64,000 nucleotides of DNA from Pseudonocardia sp. Lineage in GTDB: Bacteria > Actinomycetota > Actinomycetes > Mycobacteriales > Pseudonocardiaceae. The notes beneath the pieces were generated by a model. The model saw only the letters and a program-made list of their open reading frames with translations, had not been told where the DNA came from and searched no databases. Within the stretch, counting starts at the first letter, position 1; each line of letters starts with the position of its first letter. The translations under genes were made by a program, and so were the position numbers. Positions 15,912 through 24,971 of this stretch are shown piece by piece. Where the stretch lies: contig NZ_JAJCYB010000076.1 of assembly GCF_029263155.1 (NCBI RefSeq), positions 47,506 through 111,505 on the forward strand, given 5' to 3'.

Positions 15912-16376
15912 ATGACGACCGAGACGATCGCGGCCAGGGTGCACCGTGCCTGGGCGGCCGACCTCGACCCCCGCACGCTCTACGAGCTGCTGCGGCTGCG
16001 CGTCGAGGTGTTCGTCGTCGAGCAGGGGTGTGCCTACGCCGAGCTCGACGGCCGCGACCTGGAGGATCGCGCCCGGCACTACTGGCTCGGCGGGGACGGG
16101 CGGCCCGAGCCGGTGCTGGGCACGCTGCGGCTGCTGAAGGAACCGAACGGCGAGCACCGGATCGGGCGCATCTGCACGGCGGCCTCGGTGCGCGGCCGGG
16201 GACTGGGGCGGCGGCTGATCGAGGCGGTGCTGGCCGAGATCGGCGACCGTCCCAGCGTCCTGGACGCCCAGGAACACCTGGTCGAGCTCTACCGGGCCCA
16301 CGGCTTCGAGGCGGTGGGCGAGCCGTACGACTGGGACGGGGTGGCCCACGTCCCGATGCGCCGACCCGCCCGCTGA
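15912..16376 (+). CDS. GNAT family N-acetyltransferase, ElaA-like
   Basis: A 154-residue acetyltransferase of the ElaA subgroup, recognised by LYELLRLRVEVFVVEQGCAYAELDGRDL near the N-terminus. The acetyl-CoA loop RGRGLGRRLIEAVL follows about residue 95, and the C-terminal LYRAHGFEAVGEPYDWDGVAHVPM is typical. Substrate unknown. The 180-nt gap before it, following the divergent mtr start, shows no other gene. Confidence 0.88.
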   Translation: MTTETIAARVHRAWAADLDPRTLYELLRLRVEVFVVEQGCAYAELDGRDLEDRARHYWLGGDGRPEPVLGTLRLLKEPNGEHRIGRICTAASVRGRGLGRRLIEAVLAEIGDRPSVLDAQEHLVELYRAHGFEAVGEPYDWDGVAHVPMRRPAR

Positions 16377-16546
16377 GCCGCGACCGGGCCACCGTGGACA
16401 CGGCGACGTCGCGCGGCCCGTGCGGAGGCCGGATCCGGCGGTAGCGCGAGCCGTGCGCGGCTCCCGGTCGGCGTTGCGGGATACTCCCCGTCGGCAGGCG
16501 AGGACAGGCACGACCGGGACAGGTACGACAGGACGGTGGCGTCAGC

Positions 16547-17011
16547 ATGAGTGAGGATCCGACGCGGGCGAACCGCTCGAGCGATCTGCCCGCGCACGGC
16601 AGCGTCGGGCCGGTCGATCCCCATGCGGACCCGGCCACCGATCCGGGCATGCGCCCGGTGCGCCCGCCGCAGGACCACGACGGGCCGACCCAGCCGGTGT
16701 CGTCCGACCCGGACACCGCCCCGGTGCCGACCACCCCCGCGCCGCGCGACCCGCTGGTCGGTCACACGCGCAGCGGCGGCCTGTGGACCGGGCTGATCCT
16801 CTCGGCGATCGTCGGGATCTTCCTGCTGGTGTTCATCCTGCAGAACAACGTGCCCGTCGCCATCAACTTCCTGTGGCTCAGGGGCTCGCTGCCGACCGGG
16901 GTGGCGCTGCTGCTCGCGGCCATCGCGGGCCTGCTGCTCGTGGCGATCCCCGGCGGGCTACGGATCTTCCAGCTGCGTCGCGCGGCCAGGCGCGCCGTCC
17001 GGGGCCGCTGA
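16547..17011 (+). CDS. LapA domain-containing (DUF1049) membrane protein
   Basis: A 154-residue protein. About 75 hydrophilic, Pro/Asp-rich residues are followed by two transmembrane helices (about 83-105 and 118-142) separated by INFLWLRGSLPTGV, the LapA/DUF1049 signature. Actinobacterial members are of unknown role; in Gammaproteobacteria LapA acts in LPS assembly, which does not apply here. The next gene starts 1 nt after its stop, so the two are probably co-transcribed. Confidence 0.82.
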   Translation: MSEDPTRANRSSDLPAHGSVGPVDPHADPATDPGMRPVRPPQDHDGPTQPVSSDPDTAPVPTTPAPRDPLVGHTRSGGLWTGLILSAIVGIFLLVFILQNNVPVAINFLWLRGSLPTGVALLLAAIAGLLLVAIPGGLRIFQLRRAARRAVRGR

Positions 17012-17012
17012 G

Positions 17013-18113
17013 GTGCTGCGGATCGGGGGCAGCCCGCTGCCCGTCGTCGGCCGGGCCCGCATGTACGTCTGCGGCATCACGCCCTACGAGACCACCCATC
17101 TCGGGCATGCGGCCACGTTCGTCTGGGCCGACGTCGCGGCCCGGGTGCTGCGGCACCTGGGCGTCGAGGTCGAGGTGTGCCGCAACGTCACCGACGTCGA
17201 CGACGTGCTGGACGCCGCCGCGGCCCGTGCCGGCTCGCGGCCGGACAGTTTCGCCGCCGTCCAGCAGTTCCGCTTCGACCGCGACATGTCCGCGCTCGGC
17301 GTGCGCAGGCCCACCCACGAGCCGCGGGCGCACACGCACGTCGGCCAGGTCGTCACGCTCGCCGCGGCACTGCTGGAGGGCGGCGCGGCCTACCTGCGCG
17401 ACGGCACGGTCTGGTTCCGCGGCTCCGGGGTGCCCGCCCGTGCGGGTCTCGACACCGCGGCGGCCGCCGCGCTCGCGGCCGAGTTCGGACAGGTCGCCGA
17501 CCCCGCCGCCGAGCACCCCGCCGACGTGCCCGTGTGGCGCCCGGCGGTCGCGGGCGAGGCGGCGTGGCCCAGCCCGTGGGGCGACGGGCGGCCCGGCTGG
17601 CACGCCGAGTGCGCCGCGATGGCGCTGACGACGCTGGGGCCCGCGCTGGACCTGCACGTCGGTGGTGCCGACCTGCGCTTCCCGCACCACGCCTACGAGT
17701 CGGCGATGGCCGAGGCCGTCACCGCGGTGACACCGTTCGCGCGGTCCTGGATGCACGTGGGCACGGTGCGGGTCGGAGGCGTCAAGATGGCGAAGTCGAC
17801 GGGCAACCTCGTGCTCGTCTCCGACGTGCTCGAGGTCTGCCCGGCCCCGGCCCTGCGGCTGCTGCTGCTCGACCGGCCGTGGGCGCAGCCGTGGGACTAC
17901 GACGCCGCGTCCCCCGCGGCCGCCACCGCCCGGCTGGAGCGGCTCTACGCGGCCGCCGCCCGCGGCGTCGGCGAGGACGCGCCGTCGGCGGCCACCGACG
18001 CGGTCACCGCCGCGCTGCTGGCCGACCTGGACGTGCCCGCCGCCCTGGACGTGGCCGAGGAGGCGGGCGGGCCGGCGGCCCGCCTGCTCCTCTCGGTCCT
18101 GAATCTGACCTGA
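17013..18113 (+). CDS. MshC/cysteinyl-tRNA synthetase-like ligase (short paralogue)
   Basis: A 366-residue class I aminoacyl-tRNA-synthetase-like protein. It has Cys20 (MYVCGITPYETTHLGHA), the HIGH equivalent His29-x2-His32, Cys200 (WHAEC), His225 and Glu229 (PHHAYE) as probable zinc ligands, and KMAKS at 258-262. These match cysteine-activating enzymes. The WPSPWGDGRPGWHAEC and KSTGNLVLVS stretches resemble MshC, which joins cysteine to glucosaminyl-inositol in mycothiol synthesis. It is shorter than MshC (about 410) and much shorter than CysRS, lacking the anticodon-binding domain. It could be the MshC of this organism or a divergent second copy. GTG start 1 nt after the LapA gene. Confidence 0.78.
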   Translation: MLRIGGSPLPVVGRARMYVCGITPYETTHLGHAATFVWADVAARVLRHLGVEVEVCRNVTDVDDVLDAAAARAGSRPDSFAAVQQFRFDRDMSALGVRRPTHEPRAHTHVGQVVTLAAALLEGGAAYLRDGTVWFRGSGVPARAGLDTAAAAALAAEFGQVADPAAEHPADVPVWRPAVAGEAAWPSPWGDGRPGWHAECAAMALTTLGPALDLHVGGADLRFPHHAYESAMAEAVTAVTPFARSWMHVGTVRVGGVKMAKSTGNLVLVSDVLEVCPAPALRLLLLDRPWAQPWDYDAASPAAATARLERLYAAAARGVGEDAPSAATDAVTAALLADLDVPAALDVAEEAGGPAARLLLSVLNLT

Positions 18114-18141
18114 CCTGACCTGAGCCGCGCACCCTCGGGCC

Positions 18142-18188
18142 ACCCGCGCACGGCCCGACATGCGCGGATGACCACGAGGTGCGCGGGT
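18142..18188. terminator. Bidirectional hairpin, member of a dispersed GCGCAC repeat
   Basis: ACCCGCGCAC (18142-18151) pairs perfectly with GTGCGCGGGT (18179-18188) between the convergent MshC-like and panB stops, with an alternative inner stem CGCGCA/TGCGCG. The sequence is clearly related to the intergenic repeat at 58938-58980, so this is also a dispersed repeat element. Confidence 0.75.
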
Positions 18189-18190
18189 CG

Positions 18191-19051
18191 TCAGCTGTAG
18201 GAGTGCTCCGCGTCGGGGTACTCGCCGCCGCGGACGTCGCCCGCGAAGCGCTGCGCCGCGTCGAGCAGGACCGCGCCCATGTCGGCGTACTGGCGGACGA
18301 ACCGGGGCTTGCGACCGCGGTTCATCCCGGCCATGTCCGACCACACCAGCACCTGGGCATCGCAGTCGGGGCCGGCGCCGATCCCGATCGTCGGGACGAC
18401 GAGCTCGGCGGTGACGCGCTTGGCGACGTCGGCGGGCACCATCTCCAGCACCACCGCGAACGCCCCGGCGGCCTGCATGGCCAGCGCGTCCTCGATCAGC
18501 GACTCGGCGGAGTCGCCGCGGCCCTGGATGCGGAACCCGCCCAGCGCGTGCTCGCTCTGCGGGGTGAAACCGAGGTGGGCCATGACCGGGATGCCGGCGC
18601 CGGCGAGCGCGTCGACCTGCGGGGCGTAGCGGGCCCCGCCCTCCAGCTTGACGGCGTGCGCCCCGGCCTCCTTCATGAACCGGAACGCGGTCGTGAGCGC
18701 CTGCTCCGCGCTCACCTGGTAGCTGCCGAACGGGAGGTCGGCCACGACCAGCGCGCTCTGCGCCCCCCGCACGACGGCCTTCACCAGCGGGATCAGCTCG
18801 TCGACGGTGACCGGGATGGTGTTGTCGTACCCGAGGACGTTGTTGCCTGCCGAGTCACCGACCAGCAGCACCGGGATCCCGGCCTCGTCGAAGATCTCCG
18901 CGGAGTACACGTCGTAGGCGGTGAGCATCGGCCACCGCTCGCCGCGCTCCTTCATCTCGCGCAGGTGGTGGATCCGCGTGCGCGTGGGCCTCGCGGTCGT
19001 GCGGTAGGGCGCGTGCACCTCGGGTGCGCCGGCGATCGATGCGTCAGACAT
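18191..19051 (-). CDS. panB: 3-methyl-2-oxobutanoate hydroxymethyltransferase
   Basis: A 286-residue TIM-barrel enzyme of pantothenate and CoA synthesis, transferring a hydroxymethyl group from methylene-THF to alpha-ketoisovalerate. Family landmarks are [51 protein letters not shown] and the [20 protein letters not shown] segment carrying the catalytic region. GGAGGA precedes the ATG; longer in-frame starts are rejected. Its position next to the Hip1-like hydrolase and glnA2 matches the mycobacterial order Rv2225, Rv2224c, Rv2222c. Confidence 0.96.
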   Translation of the reverse strand: MSDASIAGAPEVHAPYRTTARPTRTRIHHLREMKERGERWPMLTAYDVYSAEIFDEAGIPVLLVGDSAGNNVLGYDNTIPVTVDELIPLVKAVVRGAQSALVVADLPFGSYQVSAEQALTTAFRFMKEAGAHAVKLEGGARYAPQVDALAGAGIPVMAHLGFTPQSEHALGGFRIQGRGDSAESLIEDALAMQAAGAFAVVLEMVPADVAKRVTAELVVPTIGIGAGPDCDAQVLVWSDMAGMNRGRKPRFVRQYADMGAVLLDAAQRFAGDVRGGEYPDAEHSYS

Positions 19052-19230
19052 CGTTGTCCGTCCTCCCTCGAGGCCCGCGTCGCGGGTCCCCGGGTCATCG
19101 GGTGTGACACCACAAAGCGTGACACCGCCCGGGCGGCGTGGCAGCCACGAGCGACGAGGTTCACACGCGCGGGTAGCGCCGCCCGGGTTGGCGCGGGGGC
19201 GGTGGCATCCGGCTGGCATGCTGGTCGGCG

Positions 19231-20790
19231 ATGGACGCCCGCCGCGTTGCCCCGCTCGCGCTCGCCGCGGTGCTGCTGACCACGGCCTGTATCACCACCA
19301 CCGGAGGTCGCGGGTCGGCGGCGGGCGGGGCGGTGCCGCCGCCCGGGCTGGAGTCGTTCTACGACCAGCAGCCGGCCTGGGGGCCGTGTGCCCCGTTCGC
19401 CGTCGGCGACGGCGATGGCGAGGCGTTCGCCGATCCGGCGCTGGACTGTGCGACGGTCACGGTGCCGCTGGACTACTCCGACCCGGAGGGCGAGACCGCG
19501 CGGATCGGCATGCTGCGCAAGCGCGCCACCGGCGACCCGATCGGCTCGCTGCTGGTCAACCCGGGCGGCCCGGGGGCCTCGGGCATGAGCTTCGGACCCG
19601 CGCTGGCGCAGGCGATGGCGGGCACCCCGCTCGCCGAGCGGTTCGACCTGATCGCCTTCGACCCGCGCGGTGTCGGTGCCAGCGAGCCCACGATCGACTG
19701 CGAGACCGACGACGAGCGGGACGAGGAGCGCGCCGACCTCGACGTCGACGGGTCACCCGCGGGCGTCGCCGTGGCCGAGGCCGACTCGCGGGAGTTCGTC
19801 GATCGCTGCGTCGAGCGGGTCGGTGTGGACGTGCTGGCCAACGTCGGCACCCGCGACGTCGTGCGCGACATCGACATCATGCGCGCGGCGCTGGGCGACG
19901 AGCAGCTGACGTTCCTGGGCTACTCCTACGGGACGTTCATCGGCGCGAAGTACGCAGAGGCGTTCCCGGGCCGGGTGCGTGCCCTCGTCCTGGACGGCGC
20001 GGTCGACCCGTCGCAGAGCGCGGTGGAGGGGGCGGTCGCGCAGAGCGCGGGCTTCCAGCTCGCCTTCGACGCGTTCGCGGCGGACTGCGCCGCCCAGCCG
20101 TCCTGCCCGCTGGGCCGCGATCCGGCCCGGGCGTCGCAGCGGTTCCAGGAGCTGGTCCGCCCGCTGTACGACGCGCCGGCCCCGGTCGGCGACGGCCGCA
20201 CCCTGGGCTACTCCGACGCGGTCACCGGCACGGTCCAGGCGCTCTACAGCGAGCAGCTGTGGGAGGTGCTGCAGCTGGGGCTGATCGAGCTGACGATCGG
20301 TCGGGGCCGGATCCTCATGCTGCTCGCCGACCAGTACGAGAGCCGCGCCGAGGACGGCAGCTACGACAACTCGCTGGAGGCGTTCCCGGTCATCCGGTGC
20401 GTGGACGAGGAGCGGGTCACCGACCCGGCCGTCTACCTGGAGATCGACACCCGCACCCGGGAGGTGGGCCCGTTCCGCGACGACGGCCGTGGCCCGAGCG
20501 CGGCCCGCCCGCCGTGCGCGTTCTGGCCGGTGCCGCCGACGACCGAGCCCGCGCTGCCGCAGGTCGACGGGCTGGCTCCGGTGCTGGTGGTGTCGGTGAC
20601 CGGTGACCCGGCCACCCCGTACGAGGCCGGGGTGCGGCTCGCGGAGCTGCTCGGGGGCCGGCTGCTGTCGGTGCAGGGCAGCCTGCACACCGTCGCGCTG
20701 ACCTCGGGCGTGCCGTGCGTCGACGAGGCCGTCACGCGCTACCTGGTGGACCTGCAGCTGCCCGCGGCCGGGGCCGACTGCACGATCTGA
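19231..20790 (+). CDS. Secreted alpha/beta hydrolase, Hip1/CaeA-like lipoprotein peptidase or esterase
   Basis: A 519-residue exported hydrolase with a lipoprotein signal (AAVLLTTAC). The alpha/beta core carries the nucleophile Ser232 in GYSYGT, Asp459 in [10 protein letters not shown] and His486 in GSLHTV, the last two within a TAP-like C-terminal domain. The oxyanion region NPGGPGASG is typical of the tripeptidyl-peptidase/carboxylesterase family. The position between panB and glnA2 supports orthology with M. tuberculosis Rv2224c (Hip1/CaeA), a cell-envelope serine hydrolase. The 179-nt divergent gap to panB holds two GTGACACC direct repeats (near 19103-19128) whose role is unknown. Confidence 0.9.
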   Translation: MDARRVAPLALAAVLLTTACITTTGGRGSAAGGAVPPPGLESFYDQQPAWGPCAPFAVGDGDGEAFADPALDCATVTVPLDYSDPEGETARIGMLRKRATGDPIGSLLVNPGGPGASGMSFGPALAQAMAGTPLAERFDLIAFDPRGVGASEPTIDCETDDERDEERADLDVDGSPAGVAVAEADSREFVDRCVERVGVDVLANVGTRDVVRDIDIMRAALGDEQLTFLGYSYGTFIGAKYAEAFPGRVRALVLDGAVDPSQSAVEGAVAQSAGFQLAFDAFAADCAAQPSCPLGRDPARASQRFQELVRPLYDAPAPVGDGRTLGYSDAVTGTVQALYSEQLWEVLQLGLIELTIGRGRILMLLADQYESRAEDGSYDNSLEAFPVIRCVDEERVTDPAVYLEIDTRTREVGPFRDDGRGPSAARPPCAFWPVPPTTEPALPQVDGLAPVLVVSVTGDPATPYEAGVRLAELLGGRLLSVQGSLHTVALTSGVPCVDEAVTRYLVDLQLPAAGADCTI

Positions 20791-20806
20791 GGGTGATCCT
20801 CCCCTC

Positions 20807-20834
20807 GTGACCAGCGATGAAACACGCCCGTAAC
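20807..20834 (+). promoter_or_regulatory. Candidate GlnR-type nitrogen box upstream of glnA2
   Basis: GTGAC (20807), GAAAC (20819-20823) and GTAAC (20830-20834) are arranged with spacers of 7 and 6 nt. The GAAAC-n6-GTAAC part fits the actinobacterial GlnR half-site pattern. A TAGGCT -10-like hexamer follows at 20845-20850, 7 nt before the glnA2 ATG. Placement before a glutamine synthetase supports nitrogen control, but the match is partial. Confidence 0.5.
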
Positions 20835-20857
20835 GCGACGTTCCTAGGCTCCGGCCC

Positions 20858-22201
20858 ATGGACCGCCAGCAGGAGTTCGTGCTCCGCACCCTCGAGGAAC
20901 GCGACATCCGCTTCGTGCGGCTCTGGTTCACCGACGTGCTCGGCTATCTCAAGTCGGTGGCCGTCGCGCCCGCCGAGCTGGAGGGCGCCTTCGCGGAGGG
21001 CATCGGGTTCGACGGCTCGGCGATCGAGGGCTTCGCCCGCGTCTACGAGTCCGACATGGTCGCCCGCCCGGATCCCTCGACGTTCCAGGTGCTGCCGTGG
21101 GAGACCACGTCCGGCGACCACTACTCGGCGCGGATGTTCTGCGACATCGCGATGCCCGACGGCTCGCCGTCCTGGGCCGATCCGCGCCACGTGCTGCGTC
21201 GCGCGCTGAGCAAGGCCGCCGAGGCCGGGTTCACCTGCTACGTCCACCCCGAGATCGAGTTCTACCTGCTGCGCGACCTGCCGGCCGACGGCAACCCGCC
21301 GGTGCCCGCCGACAACGGCGGCTACTTCGACCAGGCCAGCCACGACATCGCCCCGCACTTCCGGCGCAACGCGATCGAGACCCTGGAGTCGATGGGGATC
21401 TCGGTGGAGTTCAGCCACCACGAGGGCGGCCCGGGCCAGCAGGAGATCGACCTGCGCTACGCCGACGCGCTCACCATGGCCGACAACATCATGACCTTCC
21501 GGTACGTCGTGAAGGAGGTCGCGATCATGCAGGGGGTGCGGGCGTCGTTCATGCCCAAGCCGTTCTCCGACCACCCCGGGTCGGCGATGCACACCCACTT
21601 CTCGCTGTTCGAGGGCGACCGCAACGCCTTCCACGACCCGTCCGACCCCTACGAGCTGTCCGAGACGGGCAAGGCGTTCGTGGCGGGCGTGCTGCGGCAC
21701 GCGCGGGAGATCAGCGCCGTCACCAACCAGTGGGTGAACTCCTACAAGCGCCTCATCACCGGCGGGGAGGCGCCCACCGCGGTGTCGTGGGGGCACGCCA
21801 ACCGCTCGGCGCTCGCGCGGGTGCCGATGTACTCGCCGGGCAAGTCGTCCACGCGGCGGGTGGAGATCCGCACGCTCGACACCGCCTGCAACCCCTACCT
21901 CGCGTACGCGGTGATCCTCGGCGCCGGGCTGCAGGGCGTCGCCAAGGGCTACGAGCTGGGCGCGGCCACGGAGGACGACGTGTGGTCGCTCACCGAGACC
22001 GAGCGCCGCGCGATGGGCTACGAGGCGCTGCCGCAGAACCTCACCGAGGCGCTGCACGCGATGGAGGGCTCCGAGCTGGTCGCCGAGGTCCTCGGGGAGC
22101 ACGTGTTCGACTTCTTCCTGCGCAACAAGCGGGCGGAGTGGGACGGCTACCGCCGCCAGGTCACCCCCTACGAGCTCTCGACCTACCTGCCGGTCCTGTA
22201 G
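20858..22201 (+). CDS. glnA2: Glutamine synthetase family protein, GlnA2 type
   Basis: A 447-residue type I-alpha-like glutamine synthetase. It opens MDRQQEFVLRTLEERDIRFVR, nearly the sequence of mycobacterial GlnA2. It contains the N-terminal latch GIGFDGSAIEGFARVYESDM, the metal/ATP sites (EIEFYLL, GGPGQQEID, MHTHFSLF) and the glutamate-binding RVEIRTLDTACNPYLAYA. It lacks the NLYDLPPEE adenylylation motif of GlnA1, consistent with an enzyme not controlled by GlnE. It condenses glutamate and ammonia, or may gamma-glutamylate another amine. It has its own probable leaderless promoter and a GlnR-like box. Confidence 0.93.
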   Translation: MDRQQEFVLRTLEERDIRFVRLWFTDVLGYLKSVAVAPAELEGAFAEGIGFDGSAIEGFARVYESDMVARPDPSTFQVLPWETTSGDHYSARMFCDIAMPDGSPSWADPRHVLRRALSKAAEAGFTCYVHPEIEFYLLRDLPADGNPPVPADNGGYFDQASHDIAPHFRRNAIETLESMGISVEFSHHEGGPGQQEIDLRYADALTMADNIMTFRYVVKEVAIMQGVRASFMPKPFSDHPGSAMHTHFSLFEGDRNAFHDPSDPYELSETGKAFVAGVLRHAREISAVTNQWVNSYKRLITGGEAPTAVSWGHANRSALARVPMYSPGKSSTRRVEIRTLDTACNPYLAYAVILGAGLQGVAKGYELGAATEDDVWSLTETERRAMGYEALPQNLTEALHAMEGSELVAEVLGEHVFDFFLRNKRAEWDGYRRQVTPYELSTYLPVL

Positions 22202-22247
22202 CGAATCCCGCTCGCGCCGGGCGACTCCGGGCGCTCACCATGTCGCC

Positions 22248-23087
22248 ATGCGTGTCACCGTCCACCGTCGCGTCGCCGCGTTCGACGCCGCGGCGGCGCC
22301 GCTCTACGACGCCGATCCGGTGCGGCACACCCTCGCCGAGACCGTGCTCGACCGGCTGCGGACCACCGGGGCCCCGCAGCTGCTGCTGACGGTGGCGCGG
22401 GGCGGGGCGACGGTCGGTGCGGTGGTGCGGGAGGCCGGCCGCAACGCCGCGGTGTCGGCCCTGCCGCCCGCGTACGCGGTGGCCGCCGACGAGGCCGCCG
22501 CCGCGGCCGACCCGGACCTGCCCGGGGCGGTCGGTCCGGTCGCGGAGGTGGAGGCGTACGCCCGCGCCGTCGTGGCGCGCACCGGGGCGCGGGTCGAGGT
22601 GGTGATGCGGACGCGGCTGTTCCGGCTGGTCGCCCTCACCGAGCCCGGGTGCGTCCCGGGCGGCGCCCGCGTGGCCGGTCCGGACGACGTCGACCTCATC
22701 GTCCGATGGCAGGCGGCGTTCGCGGCCGAGGCCGTGTCGGCGCTGGACCCGCCTGCCGACCCGCGCCCCGGCCTGGTCGAGTCGATGGGTCGCGGTGCCG
22801 GGCATCTGCTGTGGGAGGTCGAGGGCGAGCCGGTCGCCTACGCGACCGCCCGGCGACCGGTCGCGGGCATGTCGCGGGTCGGCCCGGTCTACACCCCGCC
22901 CGCGTCCCGGGGCCGCGGGTACGGGTCCGCCGTCACCGCCGCGGCCACGGCGTGGGCCGGCCGGGCGGGGGCCCGCGAGGTCGTCCTGTTCACCGACCTC
23001 GCGAACCCGGTGAGCAACGCGATCTACCCGCGGCTGGGATTCCGGCCCGTGGACGACGGGCTGGAGCTGCGATTCACGACCCCGTGA
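22248..23087 (+). CDS. GNAT family N-acetyltransferase
   Basis: A 279-residue acetyltransferase with two GNAT-like halves. The C-terminal one has the acetyl-CoA loop in PPASRGRGYGSAVTAAAT (about residues 217-234) and ends with LFTDLANPVSNAIYPRLGFRPVDD, a motif common in actinobacterial enzymes of this size. The N-terminal half is degenerate. Substrate unknown. It lies between glnA2 and dnaG, 33 nt before the latter. Confidence 0.87.
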   Translation: MRVTVHRRVAAFDAAAAPLYDADPVRHTLAETVLDRLRTTGAPQLLLTVARGGATVGAVVREAGRNAAVSALPPAYAVAADEAAAAADPDLPGAVGPVAEVEAYARAVVARTGARVEVVMRTRLFRLVALTEPGCVPGGARVAGPDDVDLIVRWQAAFAAEAVSALDPPADPRPGLVESMGRGAGHLLWEVEGEPVAYATARRPVAGMSRVGPVYTPPASRGRGYGSAVTAAATAWAGRAGAREVVLFTDLANPVSNAIYPRLGFRPVDDGLELRFTTP

Positions 23088-23107
23088 GGCCACCGCCGCG
23101 TACGGCC

Positions 23108-23113
23108 TAGACT
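23108..23113 (+). promoter_or_regulatory. -10 element of dnaG (TAGACT), probable leaderless start
   Basis: TAGACT ends 7 nt before the GTG of dnaG, matching the spacing seen at several other genes in the window. Confidence 0.5.
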
Positions 23114-23120
23114 CGGTCCC

Positions 23121-24971
23121 GTGGCAGGACGGATCCGGGACTCCGACATCACCGAGGTCCGCGACCGCACCCGCATCGACGAGGTCATCGGCGAGTACGT
23201 GGCGCTGCGCCGGGCCGGGGCGGGCTCGCTGAAGGGACTCTGCCCGTTCCACGACGAGAAGTCGCCCAGCTTCAACGTCCGCCCCACGCACGGCACGTTC
23301 CACTGCTTCGGCTGTGGCGAGGGCGGCAGCGTCTTCGACTTCGTGATGAAGATCGAGGTCGTCGGTTTCGCCGAGGCCGTGGAGCGCCTCGCCGACCGCA
23401 TCGGCTTCCGTCTGACCTACACCGGCGGCGGCGCGTCGGTGCAGCGCGACAAGGGCACCCGCTCGCGGCTGCTGGAGGCCAACCGGCGCGCCGCGGAGTT
23501 CTACACCGCGCAGCTGCAGACCCCCGAGGCCGCCAGGGGTGTGGAGTTCCTCGCCTCCCGCGGGTTCGACGCCGCGGCGACGGCCACCTTCGGCTGCGGC
23601 TGGGCCCCCGCCGGCTGGGACACCCTCACCAAGCACCTGCTCGCCGCCGGGTTCTCCGTCGACGAACTGATCAAGGCCGGGCTGTCCAAGGAGGGCAGGC
23701 GCGGGCCGATCGACCGCTTCCACCGGCGCCTGCTGTGGCCGATCCGGGACCTGGGCGGCGAGGTCGTCGGCTTCGGGGCGCGGCGGATCTTCGACGACGA
23801 CGGCATCGACGCGAAGTACCTCAACACCGCCGACTCGCCGGTCTACCGCAAGTCCAGCGTGCTGTTCGGCCTCGACCTGGCCAAGCGCGAGATCGCCAAG
23901 CGCCGTCAGGTGGTGGTCGTCGAGGGCTACACCGACGTCATGGCCATGCACCTCGCGGGCGTGCCGACCGCGGTCGCGTCCTGCGGAACGGCGTTCGGCA
24001 CCGAGCACATCGCGGTGATCCGCCGTCTGATCGGCGACGACTCGTTCGATCTCGGCGAGGTGATCTACACCTTCGACGGCGACGCGGCCGGGCAGGCCGC
24101 CGCGCTCAAGGCGTTCGAGGGGGAGCAGAGCTACACCGCGCAGACGTTCGTCTCGATCGCGCCGTCGGGGCTGGACCCGTGCGAGCTGCGCCAGACCGGG
24201 GGCGACGCCGCGGTGCGCGACCTGGTGGCGCGGCGCGAGCCGCTCTACGAGTTCGTCATCCGTTCGATGCTGCGCGAGCACGACCTGGAGACGCCCGAGG
24301 GCCAGACGGCCGCGCTGCGGCGCACCGTCCCGCTGGTGGCGCGGATCAAGCGCGAGGAGCTGCGCGACGCGTACGCCGCGAAGCTCGCCGGCTGGGTGGG
24401 CTGGGACGACATGGCCATGGTCGTGCGGCGGGTCCGCGAGGAGGCCGGGGCCCCGGCGGAGAAGGTCCGCGGCCGCCGCGCGGCCCCGGCACCGCCCGCG
24501 CGCGACGACCCCCGGTTGCACCGCCAGCGCGAGGCGCTGAAGGCCGCCCTGCAGCTGCCGGCGATCGCCGGTCCCGCCTACGACGAGCTGCCCGAGCAGG
24601 TGTTCTCGCATCCCGCGCTGGCCGGGGTGCACCGCGCGGTGCAGGCCGCGGGCGGGGTGTGCGCCGGGCTGGAGGGCCCGACCTGGCTGGAGGCGGTCTC
24701 GGCGCAGTGCACGCCGGAGGTCCGGCCGCTGGTGCACGAGCTCGCGGTGGAGCCGCTGGACCTGCCGCGGCGCAACCCCGACGAGGGTCGCTACATCGGC
24801 AGCGTGATCGCCGGGGTCCGGCTGGCGCTGGTGGAGGCGCAGGTGGCCGAGCTCAAGGGCCGGCTGCAGCGCACCAACCCGGTCGAGGATCTCGACGCCT
24901 ACATGCAGATCTTCGGCGACCTCGTGCCGCTGGAGCAGTACGGCAAGGCCCTGCGCGAGAGGACCTACTGA
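23121..24971 (+). CDS. dnaG: DNA primase
   Basis: A 616-residue bacterial primase that makes RNA primers at the replication fork. Visible are the N-terminal zinc ribbon (Cys41-x2-His44 in CPFHDEKSPSF, Cys62/Cys65 in CFGCGEGG), the catalytic core with TOPRIM motifs (VVVEGYTDVMAM and YTFDGDAAGQ), and a C-terminal helicase-binding region ending at residue 616. GTG start. The next gene overlaps its stop (TGATG), so an operon with the two following genes is likely. Confidence 0.97.
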   Translation: MAGRIRDSDITEVRDRTRIDEVIGEYVALRRAGAGSLKGLCPFHDEKSPSFNVRPTHGTFHCFGCGEGGSVFDFVMKIEVVGFAEAVERLADRIGFRLTYTGGGASVQRDKGTRSRLLEANRRAAEFYTAQLQTPEAARGVEFLASRGFDAAATATFGCGWAPAGWDTLTKHLLAAGFSVDELIKAGLSKEGRRGPIDRFHRRLLWPIRDLGGEVVGFGARRIFDDDGIDAKYLNTADSPVYRKSSVLFGLDLAKREIAKRRQVVVVEGYTDVMAMHLAGVPTAVASCGTAFGTEHIAVIRRLIGDDSFDLGEVIYTFDGDAAGQAAALKAFEGEQSYTAQTFVSIAPSGLDPCELRQTGGDAAVRDLVARREPLYEFVIRSMLREHDLETPEGQTAALRRTVPLVARIKREELRDAYAAKLAGWVGWDDMAMVVRRVREEAGAPAEKVRGRRAAPAPPARDDPRLHRQREALKAALQLPAIAGPAYDELPEQVFSHPALAGVHRAVQAAGGVCAGLEGPTWLEAVSAQCTPEVRPLVHELAVEPLDLPRRNPDEGRYIGSVIAGVRLALVEAQVAELKGRLQRTNPVEDLDAYMQIFGDLVPLEQYGKALRERTY

